From: an uncultured Roseburia sp.
Lineage (GTDB): Bacteria; Bacillota; Clostridia; Lachnospirales; Lachnospiraceae
NCBI GenBank assembly: GCA_900542495.1
Contig: UQNW01000036.1
Span: 1-22,891 of the forward strand
Length of the DNA stretch: 22,891 nt
Direction of reading: 5' to 3'
In this document: positions 7,399-13,893 of the stretch, piece after piece
How positions within the stretch are numbered: the stretch's first letter is position 1
Layout: every line of letters starts with the position of its first letter
Program-made: the position numbers and the translations under genes
The notes under the pieces: model-generated
What the model was told of the DNA's origin: nothing
What the model saw: only the letters and a program-made list of their open reading frames with translations
The model's database searches: none

Positions 7399-7662
7399 TT
7401 AATTCCAGTTATTATTCTTAATATATGCTTTTAATACTTCTTCTACTAATTCGTCACGCTCTACTTTCATGATCAGACTTCTTGCATTATTATGGCTGGT
7501 GATATAAGTAGGATCACCTGACATAATATATCCAACAATCTGATTCAGTGGATTGTATCCTTTCTCGCTCAGTGCACGATACACAATTGCAAGTACGTCT
7601 TTTACCTGCAGTTCCGGCTCCTTCTCCACTCTGAAATATTGTGTATTATTGATGTTCTGCAT
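7399..7662 (-). CDS. ireB: IreB family regulatory phosphoprotein
   Basis: A small cytoplasmic protein (87 aa) of the IreB family (formerly DUF965, Bacillus YrzL). In Enterococcus faecalis IreB is phosphorylated by the PASTA kinase IreK and lowers cephalosporin resistance; a similar role with the local PASTA kinase is an inference. The family core is clear: KDVLAIVYRALSEKGYNPLN, QIVGYIMSGDPTYITSHNNA, then RDELVEEVLKAYI. The frame opens at a GTG (7671), but AAGGG lies 10 bases before the ATG at 7662 and almost touches the GTG, so the ATG is preferred. In Bacillus alaS precedes it; here the upstream neighbour is a repeat cluster and mtaB. It is likely the first gene of the long operon, though no strong promoter was found. 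Confidence 0.93.
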   Translation of the reverse strand: MQNINNTQYFRVEKEPELQVKDVLAIVYRALSEKGYNPLNQIVGYIMSGDPTYITSHNNARSLIMKVERDELVEEVLKAYIKNNNWN

Positions 7663-7739
7663 ATTTGTCACGCCCTTATACTCTTCTTTACTCTATGGTA
7701 AGAAAGTAATCCGTAATTATTCAATACTTCATAATTACA

Positions 7740-7830
7740 GTTCGCAAATCCATTAAAATCTGCCATGCAGAAAGGGATTTGCGAACACATGAATCATGTT
7801 CTTACGGTTCGCACAGTAAATGCGCGAACC
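7740..7830. repeat. Cluster of three palindromes between mtaB and ireB
   Basis: Three perfect inverted repeats lie side by side. The first is GTTCGCAAATCC (7740-7751) with GGATTTGCGAAC (7775-7786), enclosing a second stem, TCTGC-cat-GCAGA (7759-7771). The second is ACATGA-a-TCATGT (7787-7799). The third is GGTTCGC (7806-7812) with GCGAACC (7824-7830). The first and third share the GTTCGC end. No U-run follows on the minus strand, so these are not ordinary terminators, although they may stop or stabilise the mtaB transcript. The form suggests a REP/BIME-like dispersed repeat. Confidence 0.8.
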
Positions 7831-7878
7831 TATTGAATAAATACAATAATCCTCTACGTTATTCTAATATAGTTTGTC

Positions 7879-9195
7879 CTAAAATTCAACCATAACATAG
7901 ATATCGTCCGTCAATCTTCCCTGGATTGTTCCCTGCACAAACTGATTGGAAAGGTCTTCTTCCGACTTTACAGCAATCTTCACATACTCTTTTGTATAGC
8001 CTGTAAAATACTGCTCTCCCTCGAATTCATAGGCTTCTTCCATCAAAGCTGTCACCTTTTTTCCGACATAATATTCCCGGAATTCTTCGGACATTTTCTT
8101 TTCTAATGCTAAAAGGATATTGCTCCGTTCCTTTTTCACCGGTTCCGGAATCTGCTGTTCCATCACTGCAGCTTTCGTTCCTTCGCGCTTGGAATACTGG
8201 AAAATGTGCATTTCATAAAAATGGATGCGCTCTAAATATTCTTTTGTGGTGGCAAACTCTTCCTCTGTCTCTCCCGGGAAGCCAACAATTACATCTGTAG
8301 TGATAGCCGGATGCAAAAAATGCTTTCTTAAAATCCTGCATCCCTCTTCATATTCTGCCGTGTCATATCTGCGATTCATGCGCTGTAAAGTCGCATCGCA
8401 TCCGCTCTGCAACGAAAGGTGGAAATGCGGGCAGATTTTTGGCATCTCTGCAAGTGCTTTTGCAAATTCATCCGTCACGATTCTCGGCTCTAAACTTCCA
8501 AGGCGGATTCTCTCGATTCCCTCCACTTTGTGTACTTCCTGGATCAGATGCAGCAGACTGTCTCCGGTATCCACTCCATAGGAGCTTAAATGGATTCCTG
8601 TGAGCACAATCTCTCTAAATCCATGTTCTGCCAGACGTTTTACCTCGCGGATCACATCCTCAAGTTTTCTGCTCCGCACCCTTCCCCTCGCAAAAGGAAT
8701 GATACAATAGCTGCAAAACTGGTTACATCCGTCCTGCACTTTGATAAATGCTCTTGTATGCTCTGCCGTGCGCTCCAAAAACATTTCCTCGTACTCCTGC
8801 TTCTCATGATTAATGTCTACGACATTCTCACAATTTCCGTGGTCTTTCTCATACGCTTCGATCATCGCAAGCAGTTCATGTTTTTTGTTATTTCCAATAA
8901 TGATATCTACTGTATTATCTAACAGTGCCTCCGCCTCTTTTGTCTGCACATAGCATCCGGCACCAACTACAATGGCATCCGGATTCATCTTTTTCGCCTT
9001 ATGCAGCATCTGTCTGGATTTGCGGTCTGCCATATTTGTAACGGAGCAGGTATTGATCACATAAACATCTGCAGATTCTGTAAAAGGCACGATCTCATAT
9101 CCTGCATTCTCTAATATCTGCTGCATTGCTTCTGTTTCATATGCATTTACCTTGCATCCTAAATTATGCAGTGCGGCTTTCTTATTTATTTTCAT
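7879..9195 (-). CDS. mtaB: tRNA (t6A37-C2)-methylthiotransferase MtaB
   Basis: A radical SAM methylthiotransferase (438 aa, usual length) that converts t6A37 to ms2t6A37 in ANN-decoding tRNAs, like Bacillus YqeV. The N-terminal UPF0004 domain carries C14, C50 and C81 for the auxiliary 4Fe-4S cluster. The radical SAM motif GCNQFCSYC supplies C157, C161 and C164. Conserved segments include GIHLSSYG, LSLQSGCD and TDVIVGFPGETEEEF. A C-terminal TRAM-like region runs from about 375. AGGAG lies 6 bases before the ATG. RimO and MiaB share this architecture, but the NLGCKVNAYE start is the MtaB form. It is divergent from the HPr-like gene; a repeat cluster separates it from ireB. Confidence 0.94.
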   Translation of the reverse strand: MKINKKAALHNLGCKVNAYETEAMQQILENAGYEIVPFTESADVYVINTCSVTNMADRKSRQMLHKAKKMNPDAIVVGAGCYVQTKEAEALLDNTVDIIIGNNKKHELLAMIEAYEKDHGNCENVVDINHEKQEYEEMFLERTAEHTRAFIKVQDGCNQFCSYCIIPFARGRVRSRKLEDVIREVKRLAEHGFREIVLTGIHLSSYGVDTGDSLLHLIQEVHKVEGIERIRLGSLEPRIVTDEFAKALAEMPKICPHFHLSLQSGCDATLQRMNRRYDTAEYEEGCRILRKHFLHPAITTDVIVGFPGETEEEFATTKEYLERIHFYEMHIFQYSKREGTKAAVMEQQIPEPVKKERSNILLALEKKMSEEFREYYVGKKVTALMEEAYEFEGEQYFTGYTKEYVKIAVKSEEDLSNQFVQGTIQGRLTDDIYVMVEF

Positions 9196-9214
9196 TCGAT
9201 ACTCCTATTTTGTG

Positions 9215-9243
9215 TTGACTTTTCCATAAAAAACCATTACTAT
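9215..9243 (+). promoter_or_regulatory. SigA-type promoter for the HPr-like gene
   Basis: TTGACT (9215-9220) and TACTAT (9238-9243) are separated by 17 bp, and the start codon follows 38 bp later. The match to the housekeeping consensus is good. The leader contains AACAAGGAGG, a very strong ribosome binding site, suggesting high expression. Confidence 0.7.
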
Positions 9244-9267
9244 AAAGTTAACTTTGATAGCTAACAA
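9239..9267 (-). promoter_or_regulatory. Promoter for mtaB, overlapping the divergent promoter
   Basis: On the minus strand a -35 box TTGTTA (9262-9267) and a -10 box TATAGT (9239-9244) are separated by 17 bp. The -10 box overlaps by five bases the -10 box of the plus-strand promoter. It lies about 44 bp upstream of the mtaB ATG. Confidence 0.55.
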
Positions 9268-9281
9268 GGAGGTTTTTTAAC

Positions 9282-9512
9282 ATGAAAACAGTACAGATTT
9301 CTTTAAACTCCATTGACAAAGTAAAATCTTTTGTTAATGCAATCACCCAGTTTGAATTCGACTTCGATTTAATCTCTGGAAGATATGTAATCGATGCAAA
9401 ATCTATCATGGGTATCTTCAGTTTAGATTTATCCAAACCTATTGATTTAGCAATTCATGCTGAAAGCAATATGGATGAAATCATGGAAGTATTAAAACCA
9501 TATTTAGTTTAA
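9282..9512 (+). CDS. HPr-family protein lacking the phosphorylatable histidine
   Basis: A 76-aa protein resembling the PTS phosphocarrier HPr. The second half matches HPr around the regulatory serine: KSIMGIFSLDL at residues 40-50, so S41 corresponds to Ser46, the target of HPr kinase. The first half lacks the active-site IHARP motif; the equivalent stretch reads IDKVKSF, with Asp in place of His15. It therefore cannot carry phosphate in sugar uptake. It may be regulatory, as Bacillus Crh is, which also lacks His15. AAGGAGG lies 9 bases before the ATG, with a consensus promoter upstream and a strong terminator downstream, so it is an abundantly expressed single-gene unit. The family call is good; the role is an inference. 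Confidence 0.85.
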   Translation: MKTVQISLNSIDKVKSFVNAITQFEFDFDLISGRYVIDAKSIMGIFSLDLSKPIDLAIHAESNMDEIMEVLKPYLV

Positions 9513-9530
9513 TTCTTTCCGAAGATTTAG

Positions 9531-9564
9531 AGCCACAGAAGATAATTTCTGTGGCTTTTTCTTT
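9531..9564 (+). terminator. Rho-independent terminator of the HPr-like gene
   Basis: A perfect 10-bp stem, AGCCACAGAA (9531-9540) with TTCTGTGGCT (9547-9556), has a 6-base loop and is followed by a T-rich run up to 9564. It lies 18 bp after the stop codon. Confidence 0.92.
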
Positions 9565-9571
9565 TCCTAAC

Positions 9572-9598
9572 CGGCAGTCCCGGTATCCGAAACTGCCG
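9572..9598 (-). terminator. Hairpin downstream of thiI, possible terminator without U-tract
   Basis: CGGCAGT (9572-9578) pairs with ACTGCCG (9592-9598), 7 bp with a 13-base loop, 6 bp after the thiI stop on the minus strand. The following bases (GTTAGG) hold no U-run, so it may be a weak terminator or an RNA 3'-end stabiliser. Confidence 0.45.
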
Positions 9599-9604
9599 TC
9601 TTAA

Positions 9605-10786
9605 TTACCCTTCAATATGAATGACTTCTACCGTGTCGATTGCTTCCTGCATTAATGCATCTATTTTCTCATTCAGTTTTCTCTCATCATTGTGGATCAC
9701 ATTTAAGTTCGGTTTTGTGACCGGATGTTTTGCCACAAAAATAGTACAGCAGTCTTCATATGGAAGAATGGATGTCTCATACGCATCGATCTTCTCTGAG
9801 ATTGTCACGATCTCCTGCTTGTCGAATCCGATCAGCGGACGATATACCGGCATGGTACATACTTCGTTCGTTGCCGCAAGTGACTGCATTGTCTGGCTTG
9901 CCACCTGACCAATACTCTCGCCTGTGATAAGTCCGAGGCATTTATTCTCTTTTGCAAAATGCTCTGCCAGTTTCATCATGTAACGGCGCATGATGATCGT
10001 CAATTCCTCATGCGGACACTGCTCGTAGATATAAAGCTGGATATCCGTAAAGTTCACAACATGCAGATTGATCGGTCCTGAATATTTTGCAACAATTTTT
10101 GCAAGGTCGATAACCTTCTGTTTTGCACGCTCTGACGTATATGGTGGTGCATGGAAATAAGTAGCATCAATTGTAACACCACGTTTTGCGATCATGTATC
10201 CTGCAACCGGGCTGTCGATTCCGCCGGATAACAGCAGCATTGCTTTTCCGTTCGTTCCAACCGGCATTCCGCCCGGTCCCGGAATGATCGTAGAGTACAC
10301 ATTGATTTTTGCACGGATCTCAATGTTAAATACCACTTCTGGATGATGCACGTCCACCTTTGTCTCCGGGTAAGCATCTAAGATTTTCTCACCCATGGCT
10401 GCATTGATCTCCATGGATTCCATCGGATAATTTTTTCTTGCACGGCGGGCATTGACTTTGAATGTAAAGTGTTTGTCCGGATATACCTTGTCAATATATG
10501 CGGTCACTTCCTCTGCAAGCTTATCAAATCCCTCATCCTCTAACAGAACAACCGGGCAGATTCCAACAATACCGAATACACATTTTAATGCTTCCACAAC
10601 CTCATCATAATCGTAGTCGCTTAAAGTATCCACATAAATTCTTCCCTGCTCTTTTCTTACAAGAAATTCTCCGTCCACTTTTTTTAATGCATGGTTGATC
10701 TGGCTTACCAATGCATCTTCAAATAAATATCTGTTTTTTCCTTTGATCGCGATCTCTGCATATTTGATCAAAAATGATTTATACAT
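9605..10786 (-). CDS. thiI: tRNA 4-thiouridine synthetase ThiI (no rhodanese domain)
   Basis: ThiI (393 aa) adenylates U8 of tRNA and transfers sulfur to give s4U; in many bacteria it also supplies sulfur for the thiamine thiazole. An N-terminal ferredoxin-like plus THUMP region (about 1-165) is followed by the PP-loop ATPase with SGGIDSP at 187-193 and the C-terminal YEDCCTIF segment. The E. coli protein has an extra rhodanese domain with the sulfur-carrying Cys456; this one ends before it, as in Bacillus, where the dedicated desulfurase NifZ delivers sulfur directly. That partner is the gene just upstream, 18 bp away. AAGGAG lies 5-6 bases before the ATG. Confidence 0.95.
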   Translation of the reverse strand: MYKSFLIKYAEIAIKGKNRYLFEDALVSQINHALKKVDGEFLVRKEQGRIYVDTLSDYDYDEVVEALKCVFGIVGICPVVLLEDEGFDKLAEEVTAYIDKVYPDKHFTFKVNARRARKNYPMESMEINAAMGEKILDAYPETKVDVHHPEVVFNIEIRAKINVYSTIIPGPGGMPVGTNGKAMLLLSGGIDSPVAGYMIAKRGVTIDATYFHAPPYTSERAKQKVIDLAKIVAKYSGPINLHVVNFTDIQLYIYEQCPHEELTIIMRRYMMKLAEHFAKENKCLGLITGESIGQVASQTMQSLAATNEVCTMPVYRPLIGFDKQEIVTISEKIDAYETSILPYEDCCTIFVAKHPVTKPNLNVIHNDERKLNEKIDALMQEAIDTVEVIHIEG

Positions 10787-10804
10787 GTTTTCTCCTTTTC
10801 TCTG

Positions 10805-11974
10805 CTATTTTCTCGTATAACGGCGAAGCTTCGGCACAACCTCATTCATGACTTCGAGTGCATAATCAATCTCTTCCTCTGTGGTATGCACCGAGAAGCT
10901 GAACCGGATTGTCGAATCTAAAAGATTGCTCTTAAGTCCGATGCTCGTTAATGTATGGCTGACAGAAGGTTTGTTTGAGGAACAGGCACTTCCAGCTGAT
11001 ACATAAATCTTTCTGTCTTCTAATGTGTGAAGCATGACCTCACTGCGCACGCCATCAATGCTCACGCTGACGATCTGCGGTGCAGAATCCCGTCCGGTCT
11101 TTCCGTTTACGGTCGCGCCTTCTATTTTTAAAACACCATCTACAAACCGTTTTTTGATCTGATAAAGATGTTCTATTTTTTCCTCGAAGTTCTCATAAAT
11201 CTCCTCGGCTGCCTCACCTAATGCTGCAACTCCCGGAACGTTCTCGGTTCCAGAGCGCATGCCCTTCTGCTGACCGCCGCCATAGATCAATGGCTTTACT
11301 TTTGTCTTATCTTTGATATATAAAAATCCGGTTCCTTTTGGTGCGTGGATCTTATGTCCGCTGACGGAAAGCATATCAATTCCGAGCTTTTTCGGGAAAA
11401 TACGATATTTTCCGTATGCCTGGATTGCATCCACATGCACTAACGTGTTCGGATTTTTCGCTTTAATTGCTTTCACTGCTTCCTCGATCGGTTCCACAGC
11501 GCCAATCTCATTATTGACCATCATCATTGAGACAAGGATCGTGTCCTCACACACTGCCTCGCGCAGTTCATCCAGTGAAACAATGCCGTTTTCATCCACT
11601 TTCAGGTAGGTTACGCGAAAGCCAAGTTCCTCTAAATATCCTGCGACTGCTGAAACAGACGCATGTTCTATTGATGTCGTGATAATATGATTTCCGGCTC
11701 TTTTATTTGCCAGTGCTGCTCCGATCAGTGCGGTATTGTTTGATTCCGTTCCTCCGGATGTGAAAAGGATTTCTTTCTCATCCACCTTTAACGTCTTTGC
11801 GATTTTTTTCTTAGCCTCTTTGATATAGTTCTCTGCTTCCACACCTTTCATATGAAGTGAGGATGGATTTCCGTAATCTTCCATCAGAACTTTTACCATC
11901 AAATCTTTTGCACGTTCACTGCAACGGGTTGTTGCAGAATTATCCAAATAAACTTCTGTCAAATTTGTTTCCAT
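10805..11974 (-). CDS. nifZ: Cysteine desulfurase, NifZ/NifS type
   Basis: A PLP-dependent class V aminotransferase fold enzyme (389 aa) that releases sulfur from cysteine as a persulfide. DNSATT lies near the N-terminus, the PLP lysine is K208 in SVSGHKIHAPKG, H104 stacks on PLP (IEHASV), and the persulfide cysteine is C331 in SAGSACSSNKPS. The long active-site loop with SACSS is of the NifS/IscS class I type. Gene order with thiI matches the Bacillus nifZ-thiI pair, whose desulfurase serves s4U formation; I infer the same dedication here. No IscU/SufU scaffold gene is adjacent. AAGGA lies 5 bases before the ATG. It is probably cotranscribed with rsmE upstream. Confidence 0.92.
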   Translation of the reverse strand: METNLTEVYLDNSATTRCSERAKDLMVKVLMEDYGNPSSLHMKGVEAENYIKEAKKKIAKTLKVDEKEILFTSGGTESNNTALIGAALANKRAGNHIITTSIEHASVSAVAGYLEELGFRVTYLKVDENGIVSLDELREAVCEDTILVSMMMVNNEIGAVEPIEEAVKAIKAKNPNTLVHVDAIQAYGKYRIFPKKLGIDMLSVSGHKIHAPKGTGFLYIKDKTKVKPLIYGGGQQKGMRSGTENVPGVAALGEAAEEIYENFEEKIEHLYQIKKRFVDGVLKIEGATVNGKTGRDSAPQIVSVSIDGVRSEVMLHTLEDRKIYVSAGSACSSNKPSVSHTLTSIGLKSNLLDSTIRFSFSVHTTEEEIDYALEVMNEVVPKLRRYTRK

Positions 11975-11999
11975 AATTGTCCTTCTTTATATCTCTCAA

Positions 12000-12046
12000 T
12001 CATCTGATAACTTTCGACTCACAAATTTCTATCATCAGACAACTTT
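12000..12046. repeat. Imperfect 15-bp direct repeats upstream of nifZ
   Basis: TCATCTGATAACTTT (12000-12014) and TCATCAGACAACTTT (12032-12046) differ at two positions and sit three helical turns apart (32 bp), just before nifZ. They could be an operator pair or chance; no promoter was found with them. Confidence 0.45.
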
Positions 12047-12053
12047 TGCACTG

Positions 12054-12803
12054 TTATTCTATCATATCACTGCTCTCAAGCTGATAGCCCAAAATCGCAA
12101 GTGCTGCGATACCCGCTGTCTCCGTCCTTAAAATTCTTTTTCCAAGGGAGATTAGCTGCATCTCGTCCTGCACCAGTGCGATCTCTTCCGGCGCAAATCC
12201 GCCCTCCGGTCCGATAAACACTGCGACACTTTCGCCTTTTTTTATCTGTTCCATTGCAGCCTTCGTCCCTGCCATTCCATGCTCGTTTTCATAGGGAATC
12301 AGTTTCACATCCAGTTCCTTGGCATATGCCACAGCTTCTTTGTACGACATCGGCATCTTCACTTCCGGGATCAGACTTCTCTTTGACTGTTTTGCTGCGC
12401 TCTCTGCGATCGCCTGCCAGCGCGTCACCTTTGATTTTGCCTTTTTGTCATCTAACTTTACCACACAGTTTTTCATGGCAACCGGAATGACCTCATAAAC
12501 TCCGAGTTCCACGGTTTTCTGAATGATCCATTCCATCTTGTCATTCTTCGGAAGCCCCTGAAACAGATAAATCCTGCATGGCAGTTCTGTGCTTTCCGCT
12601 TCTTTTTCCAGAATATCCGCACGCACAAAGCTTTCTGCAATATCAGATATACTACAAAAATAGTTTTGTCCACTTCTGGTGCACACGCGGATTTTCTCTC
12701 CCGGTTTCATCCGCAGCACATTTTTAATATGGTTGACATCGCTGCCTTCAATTGTCACAAAATCTTCTGCTGCATTTTCATCTTCTATAAAAAACTGATA
12801 CAT
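12054..12803 (-). CDS. rsmE: 16S rRNA (uracil1498-N3)-methyltransferase RsmE
   Basis: A SPOUT-class (knotted) methyltransferase of 249 aa that makes m3U1498 in 16S rRNA. An N-terminal PUA-like RNA-binding domain is followed by the SPOUT knot with VFIGPEGGFAPEEI and LGKRILRTETAGIAAL, the SAM-binding hallmarks. The frame extends upstream, but AGGA 6-7 bases before the ATG at 12803 and the conserved MYQFFIED start decide the position. The ribosome binding site overlaps the prmA stop codon, only 8 bases away, so the two genes are coupled, as in many Firmicutes. Confidence 0.94.
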   Translation of the reverse strand: MYQFFIEDENAAEDFVTIEGSDVNHIKNVLRMKPGEKIRVCTRSGQNYFCSISDIAESFVRADILEKEAESTELPCRIYLFQGLPKNDKMEWIIQKTVELGVYEVIPVAMKNCVVKLDDKKAKSKVTRWQAIAESAAKQSKRSLIPEVKMPMSYKEAVAYAKELDVKLIPYENEHGMAGTKAAMEQIKKGESVAVFIGPEGGFAPEEIALVQDEMQLISLGKRILRTETAGIAALAILGYQLESSDMIE

Positions 12804-12811
12804 GTCTTTTC

Positions 12812-13795
12812 CTAATTCTTTCTTGCTGTGATGTTCACCCACTCGCCCTGGTGATTGATCTCTACAACTTCCAGACCCGCTTTCTCAATTGCCTCTTTTA
12901 CTGCATTCTCTTTAAAGTCGATGATTCCTGATGTGATAAAATATCCACCTTTTTTCAAACGCGCCGGAATCACCGGTGCCATTGGAATAATCACGTCTGC
13001 CAGAATGTTGGCAACGACGATATCAAATTCTTCTGTTCCAACTTTTTCCTGAAGTTCTGTATCATCGATCAGATTTCCAACATAAAATGTTCCCAGTTTC
13101 TGATCGAGATGATTTACTTCCATATTGTCGTGTGTGGAAGTCATGCAGTCCGGGTCAAGGTCTGTTCCGACTACCTCTGATGCCCCTAATTTTAGTGCCA
13201 CAATCGATAAAATACCGCTTCCGCAGCCAACATCTAAAACTTTTGGTGCCTTTACCTGTGGTGTGTAATCTTCATTTCCACGGATGTATTTTAATAACTG
13301 CCGGATGCAAAGCTGTGTTGTCTCATGTTTTCCGGTTCCAAAAGACACACCCGGATCGATCTCGATCAAAAACTTGTCCTTGTCTTCTTCCTTTAATTCT
13401 TCCCAGGTTGGTTTGATCAGAATGTCCTCAATATAGAAGGAACTGAAAAACTTTTTCCAGTTGTTGATCCAGTCAAGATCTTCGGTCTGGTCAGAAGTGA
13501 TCTTTCCGGTTCCCATATCCACGATATGACGCATCTCCTCGATTGTCGTTTTCACCTGCTTTAACAGTTCGGTATCATCCTGTCCATTGTCCTCTAAATA
13601 AAAGCTCACATAACTGATTCCCTCATCCGGTGGGAGTTCCGGTAAAAAATCAATGAACATCTCTGCCTGATCTTCTTTGGTCAGCGGTACATTATCCTCA
13701 ATCTGCACGCCCTCAATACCGAGATCCATAAGTGCAGAGCTTAAGTAATCTTCTGCTGCTGTCGTTGTCTCAATGGTATATTTATTCCATTTCAT
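12812..13795 (-). CDS. prmA: Ribosomal protein L11 methyltransferase PrmA
   Basis: A class I SAM methyltransferase (327 aa) that trimethylates ribosomal protein L11. An N-terminal substrate-recognition domain precedes the catalytic domain, which shows FGTGKHETT, the SAM loop LDVGCGSGILSI and the NILADVI motif typical of PrmA. The frame is open for 23 codons upstream, but a promoter is predicted inside that stretch, and an AAGGAG lies about 12 bases before the ATG at 13795, whose product starts with the family-like MKWNKYTIET. It leads the prmA-rsmE-nifZ-thiI unit. The spacing of the ribosome site is longer than ideal. Confidence 0.94.
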   Translation of the reverse strand: MKWNKYTIETTTAAEDYLSSALMDLGIEGVQIEDNVPLTKEDQAEMFIDFLPELPPDEGISYVSFYLEDNGQDDTELLKQVKTTIEEMRHIVDMGTGKITSDQTEDLDWINNWKKFFSSFYIEDILIKPTWEELKEEDKDKFLIEIDPGVSFGTGKHETTQLCIRQLLKYIRGNEDYTPQVKAPKVLDVGCGSGILSIVALKLGASEVVGTDLDPDCMTSTHDNMEVNHLDQKLGTFYVGNLIDDTELQEKVGTEEFDIVVANILADVIIPMAPVIPARLKKGGYFITSGIIDFKENAVKEAIEKAGLEVVEINHQGEWVNITARKN

Positions 13796-13854
13796 GTTTT
13801 CTATATGCTCCTTTTTTGCGTATTTTCCGTTCAAATCATAAAAATCCATTAAAT

Positions 13855-13883
13855 ATACTACCACAAAGCATTTCAGGTTGCAA
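13855..13883 (-). promoter_or_regulatory. Candidate promoter for prmA-rsmE-nifZ-thiI
   Basis: On the minus strand TTGCAA (13878-13883) and TAGTAT (13855-13860) are separated by 17 bp. Each box matches four of six consensus bases. The predicted transcript begins about 50 bases before the chosen prmA ATG. Confidence 0.45.
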
Positions 13884-13893
13884 ATAATTCCTG

